A DNA stretch of 64,000 bases from Halomonas sp. QHL1 (GTDB lineage Bacteria > Pseudomonadota > Gammaproteobacteria > Pseudomonadales > Halomonadaceae). A program made the translations under genes and the position numbers. The stretch's first letter is position 1, and the number at the start of each line of letters is the position of its first letter. Positions 15,081 to 21,629 of this stretch are shown piece after piece. Location of the stretch: assembly GCF_001882345.1 (NCBI RefSeq), contig NZ_MINL01000001.1, forward strand, positions 3,853,852 through 3,917,851, read 5' to 3'. The notes beneath the pieces were generated by a model. The model had not been told where the DNA came from. It ran no database searches and was given only the letters and a program-made list of their open reading frames with translations.

Positions 15081-17069
15081 ATGGGGCCTGTTCAAGGGAT
15101 ATTCACTCGGCTAGGTGCTTGTACTAAAAGCATAGGCTTGCAAAGCCCATGGCTTAGACGCGTGGTGGTTAGCATGGCGTTGCTGGGTGCGGTGGCGCTG
15201 TGGGTTGAGCCTCAGGCTATCGTGGCAGAGGTGCAGCGCTTCTCCGCTGGATGGGTCGTGCTGGCCTTAGCCATCAGCACGCTACAGATTATGCTTTGCG
15301 CCTGGCGCTGGCAGTTTACCGCCGGACTTATCGATGTGCCGCTGCGGTTTGCTTACGCCCTGCGTGAGTACTACTTGGCTCTGCTGGTCAATCAAATCCT
15401 GCCGGGCGGTGTATTGGGCGACGCTGGGCGGGCGCACCGCCATGCCACGCAAGCGCAGTCTAGGGGCCGCGCGTGGCGAGCGGTGATTATTGAGCGCGCC
15501 TCGGGGCAGGTAGCCGTGGTGCTGCTAACGCTAACGGCGCTGCTGTTATCGCCGCTCTGGCATACCGCGCTGGGTGGAGTAGTGATCACAGCGGTGGGCT
15601 TAAGCGTGATGGCCGGTCTTGCGCTGGTCATCGTCAGTGGCCTGTTGCTGCGTCAACGTTTTAGTCATTGGTTGGCAAGGCTGCCGGACTGGTGCCAGGC
15701 CCTGGCTCGTGATGTAAAGCGTGGCTTGTTGCGGCGCGGCGTATGGCCTCAGCAGTTGCTGTCTTCGCTAGTGATTGTGCTGAGCTATGGTCTGGTAATG
15801 GTCTGTGCGGCCCGGGCGATTGGCGTAGAACTACCGGCGCTGGAAGTGCTTGCACTGACACCGGTACTGCTACTGGCCATGCTGATTCCGTTTTCGGTGG
15901 CCGGTTGGGGGCTTCGCGAAGGCGCCGCCGCCGGTGTCTGGGCGCTGGTTGGCTTGCCGTCTGCCCAAGGAGTAGCGGTGTCGTTGGCTTACGGTGTGCT
16001 GGTATTGCTGGCGAGTCTACCAGGTATGTGGGTGGCGATGAGCCATCGTAAAAAGGCTCATCCCTCAGGCGGTAGTATCCCGCAGCCGCAGGTCGAACAG
16101 CGTGTCGTCGCCGCAGCGGAAGGTTCGCGTGGGCGGGCGCAGCGCACTCTCAAGCGTCTCGATGGGCGTCATCTTAAGTCCTGGCCTGCCGGAACCGATC
16201 AGCAGCGGGGCGACCAGCAGGTGCAGCCGGTCAACGGCACCCGCTTCGATAAACTGAGACACCGTAATACCTCCGCCCTCTACCAGTACCCGCGTCAGGC
16301 CTTTATTGGCCAGCAGGGCGACAACATCGCTGGGGTTGAACTGCCCGTTGGCATTCAGCGGCAACACGCAACGTTCAACGTGGGCCAAGCTCGTCGTCGC
16401 CTTCGACTCAGTCCCCACGGCAGACCCCATTATATGCAGCGTCGGGGCGCTATCGGTATTCAGCAGCGCCAAGTCGTTGGGAATGCGGCCTCGCGGATCC
16501 AGCACCACCCGCGTCGGGTTAGTGCCGCTGACGTGGCGCACGGTCAACTGCGGATTATCGGCGCTGGCGGTTCCCGCGCCGACGACCACCGCGTCGACCA
16601 TGGCGCGCAGGCGGTGCAGGTGAACCAAACTTTCATGACCGTTGATGTAGTGAGAATGACCACTTTCTGTGGCAATGCGGCCATCCAGGCTCTGCCCCAG
16701 TTGAGCCACCACCCACGCCGGTCGGCTGGCCAGCGGGGTCAGGCAATCGAGCAGTTCACGCGCCTCAGCGGCGACCGTTTTGTCCGTTTGCCACTCGCCG
16801 TTTGGCGTCACGGTGATCGCCACATCGCAAGAGCGCTGATGAAGCAACGCCAGCAGCCATTCCCAGGCATCGTCCAGCGCAATAACGTTGATATGGGATT
16901 CGGGCATGACGCCTCCGTGCTAAAAAAACCGCTCTATCATGCGGGCTCTGGTCAGTTGAGAGCAAGTTGTTCAGAGCAAGAAGTCGTGCAGTTGAGAGCA
17001 AACAACTCAGTGCAAGCGTGCACCATCCCCCTCGTAAGGAAGCCAGGAGGCCTACATGTACCAGATTGA
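15081..17069 (+). CDS. YbhN / LPG-synthase-TM family membrane protein with no stop at the domain end
   Basis: Integral membrane protein of the flippase-like UPF0104 (lysylphosphatidylglycerol synthase transmembrane) family. The recognisable domain spans about residues 1-325 (to about 16055) with seven or eight hydrophobic helices and the family stretches NQILPGGVLGDAGRA and IPFSVAGWGLREGAAAG. It lacks the soluble synthetase domain, so lysyl transfer is not implied. Oddly, no in-frame stop follows the last helix: the frame continues 340 codons antisense across the whole ribD-like gene to 17069, into the start of ribA. The extra part resembles no domain and reads like antisense translation. Either the real stop has been lost or the protein carries a long unnatural tail. 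Starts five bases after the fusion gene. Confidence 0.75.
   Translation: MGPVQGIFTRLGACTKSIGLQSPWLRRVVVSMALLGAVALWVEPQAIVAEVQRFSAGWVVLALAISTLQIMLCAWRWQFTAGLIDVPLRFAYALREYYLALLVNQILPGGVLGDAGRAHRHATQAQSRGRAWRAVIIERASGQVAVVLLTLTALLLSPLWHTALGGVVITAVGLSVMAGLALVIVSGLLLRQRFSHWLARLPDWCQALARDVKRGLLRRGVWPQQLLSSLVIVLSYGLVMVCAARAIGVELPALEVLALTPVLLLAMLIPFSVAGWGLREGAAAGVWALVGLPSAQGVAVSLAYGVLVLLASLPGMWVAMSHRKKAHPSGGSIPQPQVEQRVVAAAEGSRGRAQRTLKRLDGRHLKSWPAGTDQQRGDQQVQPVNGTRFDKLRHRNTSALYQYPRQAFIGQQGDNIAGVELPVGIQRQHATFNVGQARRRLRLSPHGRPHYMQRRGAIGIQQRQVVGNAASRIQHHPRRVSAADVAHGQLRIIGAGGSRADDHRVDHGAQAVQVNQTFMTVDVVRMTTFCGNAAIQALPQLSHHPRRSAGQRGQAIEQFTRLSGDRFVRLPLAVWRHGDRHIARALMKQRQQPFPGIVQRNNVDMGFGHDASVLKKPLYHAGSGQLRASCSEQEVVQLRANNSVQACTIPLVRKPGGLHVPD
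16065..16907 (-). CDS. RibD C-terminal (reductase) domain protein
   Basis: A 280-residue protein of the DHFR-like reductase fold that in RibD reduces the ribosyl side chain of the pyrimidine intermediate of riboflavin synthesis. Seen motifs: QSLDGRIAT (about 91-99), VVGAGTASADNPQL, and EGGGITVSQFIEAG with LLVAPLLIGSG near the end. The zinc deaminase domain of a full RibD is absent; the first 80 residues are of unclear origin. It faces ribA divergently and lies antisense to the tail of the membrane-protein frame. Housekeeping riboflavin synthesis would need a complete RibD, so this copy probably serves the cluster's own pathway. Confidence 0.85.
   Translation of the reverse strand: MPESHINVIALDDAWEWLLALLHQRSCDVAITVTPNGEWQTDKTVAAEARELLDCLTPLASRPAWVVAQLGQSLDGRIATESGHSHYINGHESLVHLHRLRAMVDAVVVGAGTASADNPQLTVRHVSGTNPTRVVLDPRGRIPNDLALLNTDSAPTLHIMGSAVGTESKATTSLAHVERCVLPLNANGQFNPSDVVALLANKGLTRVLVEGGGITVSQFIEAGAVDRLHLLVAPLLIGSGRPGLKMTPIETLESALRPPTRTFRCGDDTLFDLRLRDTTA
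16953..17001. repeat. 13-base direct repeat in the ribD/ribA divergent region
   Basis: CAGTTGAGAGCAA occurs perfectly twice, at 16953-16965 and 16989-17001, 36 bases apart, with a related copy (GTTCAGAGCAAG) between them and flanking GTTGTT / AACAAC arms. Placement between divergent promoters suggests an operator. Confidence 0.6.
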
Positions 17070-18159
17070 ACGAGCTATTTTCGATATCCGTCGTGGATTG
17101 CCAGTGGTGGTGAATGCCGGTGAGAAACGTTTGCTAGTGCAGGCGCTGGAAGGCAGCGAGTCAGTGGAAGCGCTCGCGCAGTTGGCGGGCGAGCGGCCTT
17201 TGCTGGTGCTTACCCGTCACCGCCTAGCCGCGCTGGGCAAGCACTTAACTGCCGAGGCTGGCAGCTTGCCGCTAATGCCCCCCATTACCACCAGCCAGCT
17301 GCATACGCTGGCCACAGAGGAAATGCTTTCCAAGCCTGCTAGTGGGCTGCTAAGCGGCTTAAAGCCAGCAGGTTTAGCCGAACTAGGCGCGGTTACCTTG
17401 ATGCGCCGCGCCTTGCTAATCCCCGCTGCGCTCTGCGCCTTTGTTAGTGAAGAGTCCGCAGCGGATATTGAGCAGCAGCTGGCAGAAGGGCGGCTGCTGG
17501 AAGTCACCGCTAAAGATGCTGAACAGTGTCTTGCCGGGGCGCCGGGTATGCTCAAACGGGTGAGTGAAGCGAATATTCCCCTTGAGGATGCCGCTGACAG
17601 CCGCTTTGTGCTCTTCCGGGAGCCGGATGGCTTACGCGAGCACGTTGCTGTGGTGATTGGTAAGCCGGAGCGCTGGGAAGGCGCAGTCCCATTGCGCCTG
17701 CACTCGGCGTGTTTAACCGGCGACCTTTTCGGCAGCCTGCGTTGCGACTGCGGCGAACAGCTGCGCAACGCCGTGGCAGATATTCAAGCCATGGGCGGCG
17801 GCGTGCTGCTCTACTTGGCGCAAGAGGGCCGGGGCATTGGCTTGGCCAATAAGCTGCGCGCCTACACTTTGCAGGATGGTGGACTGGATACCGTGGATGC
17901 GGATCAGGTCCTCGGTTTTGGTGACGATGAGCGCCAGTATGCGGTGGCTGTGGATATGCTCAATGCGCTCAACATCGACCAGGTGCAACTGCTGACCAAC
18001 AACCCCTTGAAGATGGAAGCGTTGCGCCAGGGTGGAATCGAAGTGGTATCACGTCAGGCGCTGTACGGCAGCGTTACCGACCATAACCAGCGCTACCTTA
18101 ATGCCAAGGCAACCCGGGGTGGGCACTTGTTGGAAGACGTATTAAGCGGCCAGCGCTAA
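17056..18159 (+). CDS. ribA: GTP cyclohydrolase II with degenerate RibB-like N-terminus
   Basis: Opens the imidazole ring of GTP to give the diaminopyrimidine used for riboflavin and related compounds. The C-terminal half (about 195-367) is a complete RibA: zinc cysteines C219, C230 and C232 (CLTGDLFGSLRCDC), YLAQEGRGIGLANK, and LTNNPLKMEAL. The N-terminal 190 residues align in pattern with dihydroxybutanone phosphate synthase (RRGLPVVV) but the acidic DDEDRENEGD active-site stretch is replaced by NAGEKRLLVQALEG, so that activity must be lost. Strong AGGAGG upstream. It probably supplies the pyrimidine for the surrounding cluster; a second, housekeeping ribBA elsewhere is expected. Confidence 0.9.
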   Translation: MYQIERAIFDIRRGLPVVVNAGEKRLLVQALEGSESVEALAQLAGERPLLVLTRHRLAALGKHLTAEAGSLPLMPPITTSQLHTLATEEMLSKPASGLLSGLKPAGLAELGAVTLMRRALLIPAALCAFVSEESAADIEQQLAEGRLLEVTAKDAEQCLAGAPGMLKRVSEANIPLEDAADSRFVLFREPDGLREHVAVVIGKPERWEGAVPLRLHSACLTGDLFGSLRCDCGEQLRNAVADIQAMGGGVLLYLAQEGRGIGLANKLRAYTLQDGGLDTVDADQVLGFGDDERQYAVAVDMLNALNIDQVQLLTNNPLKMEALRQGGIEVVSRQALYGSVTDHNQRYLNAKATRGGHLLEDVLSGQR

Positions 18160-18187
18160 ACCGTACTAAGCGGTCAGGTCGGGGCTC

Positions 18188-18964
18188 TCAATTGTGGGTT
18201 AGCGGCGGCAGGTGAGCGGTTTCGGTCACCACTGCCGCCAGTTGGCGGGCGTAGTGTTTAACCAGCTGTTCGCCTAACTCAGCGCTGGCGTGGCTGGCAT
18301 CGCCTGCGACCCCTTGAGCGCTTAAGTCCTCCGCTAACCATGCAAAGGCTGCAGCACCTTCTGGGCTCACCAATGCATCGCCTTGGGGCGCTGCAGGTGG
18401 GGTGGCCTGGTAGCCGTCCAACTGCACCAGCGCTGGCGCCAAATAGCGCATCATCGCGGTTTCGAGTAACCCGCCGTGTAACCCGTAGCGCAACTCTTCA
18501 AAGCCAATCGCGCCATCTAAAGGCGGCAACCGGGTATAGGTGGCTTTGACTACCCGCATGCCATGCCGCCGCCGCAGGGTTACCCCTGCCAAATCCATCA
18601 CCGCCTTATTGCCGCCGTGGCTGTTAAGCAGCACCAGGCGACGAATGCCTGCGCGGGCTAAGCTGTCGCCATAGGCTTCTAGGGTGGCAATAGCCAGTGG
18701 AGCGGGTAGGCTGAGCGTGCCGGGGAAGCTGGCGTGCTCATCGCTGGCGCCTACCGCAATTGGCGGTAGGCAGATCACGTTAAGTGAGGGATCTAGTTGA
18801 TCCAGCAAAGCGGCCTGGAGACCTTCGCCAATGGTGAGGTCGGTGGCTAAAGGGAGGTGAGTGCCGTGCTGTTCAATCGCCCCGAGTACCAGTACCGCTA
18901 CCGGGTCGTGCTGAGCGAACTCGGCTAACTGCGGAGCGGTGAGGGTTTGCCAGTGGTGAATCAT
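18188..18964 (-). CDS. Creatininase-family amidohydrolase
   Basis: Metal-dependent amide hydrolase of 258 residues. The metal ligands of the family are in place: E31, H33, H36 and D42 in GAIEQHGTHLPLATD, H116 in NSHGGN, and E168 in HGGLLETA. Relatives include creatininase, MftE and the archaeal ArfB, which removes the formyl group from the ring-opened GTP product. Next to ribA and a RibD reductase, deformylation or another amide cleavage on a pyrimidine intermediate is a reasonable inference. It lies 33 bases after the FkbM methyltransferase gene in the same direction, so they are probably cotranscribed. Confidence 0.88.
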   Translation of the reverse strand: MIHHWQTLTAPQLAEFAQHDPVAVLVLGAIEQHGTHLPLATDLTIGEGLQAALLDQLDPSLNVICLPPIAVGASDEHASFPGTLSLPAPLAIATLEAYGDSLARAGIRRLVLLNSHGGNKAVMDLAGVTLRRRHGMRVVKATYTRLPPLDGAIGFEELRYGLHGGLLETAMMRYLAPALVQLDGYQATPPAAPQGDALVSPEGAAAFAWLAEDLSAQGVAGDASHASAELGEQLVKHYARQLAAVVTETAHLPPLTHN

Positions 18965-18997
18965 TGCGTGACGTGCCTATTAGAATATTCAAAAAAA

Positions 18998-19780
18998 TCA
19001 AAGTGAACTCAGCAGTAGCGGATGGTCTGAGCGGCAGGCGTAAATATCGCCAGATGGCAATTCTTCGGCCCCGGCATTTAACCACTCGCTAACCGCCTGC
19101 GGCGTTTGCCACTCGGCCCAGCGGAAATGTCGCTGCTCACCAACCACCACATTATAACGGTATTCGCCAAGGCGGCTTAGATGGCTCACGCAGGCGTGAC
19201 TAACCTCTAACGTACCGCTAACAAACTCCACCGAAAGCGCGGGCACCGGCGAGCTTAGCCCCGCCAGCACCTCCGCCTCAAAGCCCTCGACGTCGATTTT
19301 GATAAAGCTCGGTTCGCCATACTCTTCGATTAACGTATCCAGCGTGGTCACCGCCACCCGTAACCGTTGCTCCCAGCGTACCTGGCTAAAGCCTGCGTTG
19401 CGTTCGCCTATCTGCTCTCGCCACTCAGTGGCAAGCGTGGCAAGCGTCGGGTTGCTGGGGCTAATCGCAATCTCGGCAAAGCCCTTCGTCGGGCCTGCAG
19501 CCATCGGTAACAGGGTGATGGTCGGCGGCTTCACCAGGCGCTTAAACCACTTGGCAAGGTCGGGCTGGGGCTCTAGCGCCACCACCTTGGCGCCGAGTGC
19601 ATGAAAAGCCGCGCTGCGGTCGCCTAAGTGCGCACCAATATCAAAGGCAACGGTACCGGGTTGGATAAATGGCTGATACAGGCGCTGGAGCCCGCGTTGA
19701 CGCCCCGGTCGCCAATAAATAAACAGCGAGCGGGCTAGCCCACCCGCGCTACGCAGTCGTTGTAGCGCCATGCGACGCAT
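18998..19780 (-). CDS. FkbM-family methyltransferase
   Basis: SAM-dependent methyltransferase of 260 residues. The FkbM core is seen: VAFDIGAHLGDRSAAF for SAM binding (about 43-58), VVALEPQPD, and FIKIDVEGFEAEVL. Members methylate hydroxyl groups of sugars, lipids and natural products. The gene sits between opgG (48 bases upstream) and the creatininase gene (33 bases downstream), all in one direction; it could therefore act on a glucan or on the pterin-like product. Context alone does not decide. Confidence 0.85.
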   Translation of the reverse strand: MRRMALQRLRSAGGLARSLFIYWRPGRQRGLQRLYQPFIQPGTVAFDIGAHLGDRSAAFHALGAKVVALEPQPDLAKWFKRLVKPPTITLLPMAAGPTKGFAEIAISPSNPTLATLATEWREQIGERNAGFSQVRWEQRLRVAVTTLDTLIEEYGEPSFIKIDVEGFEAEVLAGLSSPVPALSVEFVSGTLEVSHACVSHLSRLGEYRYNVVVGEQRHFRWAEWQTPQAVSEWLNAGAEELPSGDIYACRSDHPLLLSSL

Positions 19781-19828
19781 TAGTTGGTCTGCCCTGACGC
19801 TGGCGTAAAGTAGTTTGCTTTATCAGCA

Positions 19829-21391
19829 TTATTCGGCATCGGGATACCACACGTAATTCCAGGTTTCGCTAACCAGTTCGCCGTCTAAGGTTAGCCTTAG
19901 GCGAACATCGCTGGGTTGATCGCTAGCGGGCAGGCGGAAACTCGCCCGCCAGCCATTGTTGGGCAGCGCGGTGACCTGAGGTAGTAGTACTTTGCCGTTT
20001 TGGGTGCTGATATCGAGCTCGACGGGCTGGTCGGCGTCGATGTTGTCTAAGGCGCCACCCTGAAAGTCGACGATAAATTGACGCTGATCTTGCGAGGGAG
20101 AATCCGCTTGCCCCGGCACGGCCGCGCTGCCATGGCGAGTGCGAATGGCACGGCCAAGGTTGTGTGCGTCTGGCTGGCTATTCAGCGTGTGGGTAAGGTA
20201 GTGCAAGCGCCGGGATTCGCCGGCGCCCAGCGTATCGTCCGCCACCCAGTAGGCGACAATATTGTCGTGAGTCTCATCGGGGGTAGGGATTTCGACAAGC
20301 TCTACTCGGCCCGGCCCCCACTCATCTAGCGGGACAACCCACTGGCTGGGGCGGCGGTGGTACTGGGCTTCGGTATCCAGGTAGCGGTTAAAGTCACGCT
20401 CCCGCTGCATTAACCCAAAGCCTTGGGGAGAGTCGTCTATAAAGGCAGAGGTACGCACGTGAGATGGGTTATTCAGCGGGCGCCAGATCCACTCGCCGCT
20501 GCCGGTATGCATCAACAGGCCGTCGGAGTCGTGCACCTGGGGGCGAAAATCGTCCGGCCGCTCGCGGCTTGCCTCACCGTAAGTGAACATGCTGGTGAGC
20601 GGGGCGACGCCCAGCTTGGCAATATCTTCGCGAGCAAACAGCTCCGCTTCGACCTCTACCTGGGTATTTTCACCCGGCTGGATGATAAACCGATAGGCAC
20701 CGCTGACCGAGGGGCCATCCATTAACGCCAATAGCTCAATCTGTTCGCCATCAGCGTCGGGTTTATAGAGCCAAAACTCGCGAAATGCCGGGAACTCTTC
20801 GCCTTCAGAAGAGGCCGTATCGATCGCCAGACCTCGGGTGGAGAGCCCGTAAGCCTGATCGCGTCCGACTAGGCGGAAATAGCTAGCACCGAGAAAAACG
20901 GCAAATTCGTCGTCGTAGTCATCGCTGTTAAGAGGGTAGTGAAGACGAAATCCGGCGTGGTCGCTAGCGGATAAATCGTGCTCTTTAAGCTTTTCGGCAT
21001 TGCCATCGTAGGAGTAATCCTCTGCCGAAAAAGGCAGGGGGGTGACCGTGTCGTTTTCAATGACATTCAGCGCAATCGGGGTTTGAAAGATAAAACCGCT
21101 GTGAAAAAGCTGTAGGCTAAAAGGGCTCTCGTCCTTCCAATAGGCTTGGGCGGGATCAAAGCGAATTTGCCGATAGGTATCGTAATCAAGCTCACGCAAT
21201 ACCGCGGGCAATGTCTCTTCGGGAGCCTGATAGGCCTCTTCTGCAAGCTGTTGGGCGCGTTCAATGACGGCGCTAAAGTGTCTATCGTCTTCGGCAAACG
21301 CCGGTAGGGCAAACGTACAGCCGATTAACACCATCCACTTACCAGCCTGCCACCTACCAACTTGCCACCTACCAACAGGGTTACAATACAT
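19829..21391 (-). CDS. opgG: Periplasmic glucans biosynthesis protein (OpgG/MdoG family)
   Basis: Periplasmic protein needed for branching or release of osmoregulated glucans; 520 residues, against about 511 in E. coli OpgG. Typical segments are FSAVIERAQQLAEEAY, YDTYRQIRFDPAQAYW, and GLMQRERDFNRYLD. The N-terminus is a Sec signal peptide (KWMVLIGCTFALPAFA). Ahead of it are about 19 residues encoded by a 15-base tandem repeat; the ATG at 21391 has AAAGGA eleven bases upstream, but the ATG at 21334 would give a more normal signal peptide. The glucosyltransferase partner opgH is not in the window, which is unusual. Confidence 0.9.
   Translation of the reverse strand: MYCNPVGRWQVGRWQAGKWMVLIGCTFALPAFAEDDRHFSAVIERAQQLAEEAYQAPEETLPAVLRELDYDTYRQIRFDPAQAYWKDESPFSLQLFHSGFIFQTPIALNVIENDTVTPLPFSAEDYSYDGNAEKLKEHDLSASDHAGFRLHYPLNSDDYDDEFAVFLGASYFRLVGRDQAYGLSTRGLAIDTASSEGEEFPAFREFWLYKPDADGEQIELLALMDGPSVSGAYRFIIQPGENTQVEVEAELFAREDIAKLGVAPLTSMFTYGEASRERPDDFRPQVHDSDGLLMHTGSGEWIWRPLNNPSHVRTSAFIDDSPQGFGLMQRERDFNRYLDTEAQYHRRPSQWVVPLDEWGPGRVELVEIPTPDETHDNIVAYWVADDTLGAGESRRLHYLTHTLNSQPDAHNLGRAIRTRHGSAAVPGQADSPSQDQRQFIVDFQGGALDNIDADQPVELDISTQNGKVLLPQVTALPNNGWRASFRLPASDQPSDVRLRLTLDGELVSETWNYVWYPDAE
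21335..21379 (-). repeat. 15-base tandem repeat at the start of opgG
   Basis: Three units of 15 bases on the plus strand: CCACTTACCAGCCTG, CCACCTACCAACTTG and CCACCTACCAACAGG. Read in the gene they give VGRWQ-VGRWQ-AGKW. The design resembles the array at 15014, though the base sequences differ. Confidence 0.75.
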
Positions 21392-21629
21392 AGGCGAAAT
21401 CCTTTCCGGTGAAGGCCTGCAAAACGCATAGCCTTATGCCAAGCAAAGCGTGAAATGTTTACACAATAACTATACGATAAAATATTACAGTACATGATTA
21501 TTGTGTGTTTCAGCAGCCTTATTCCTTGCTCTCTTGTCTTGTGATTGGGTGCAGCCTCTTTTGGAGGCTGGGCGCTGACGGGTTGTACCTTTGACACTGT
21601 AAACTAAAGCAGGCACCTATGAGGATGCG

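Noticed and set aside
16908-17055. FMN riboswitch before ribA
   Set aside because: None of the conserved FMN-aptamer segments is present and the region is only about 150 bases; the direct repeat is a better explanation of its structure.
16056-17069. C-terminal 340 codons of the YbhN-like frame as a real domain
   Set aside because: The sequence is low in hydrophobic pattern, rich in Arg/Gln/His, and mirrors the ribD-like gene in antisense; no known domain is visible.
15014-21379. CRISPR or REP array
   Set aside because: Units are only 15 bases, directly adjacent without spacers and lie within coding sequence.
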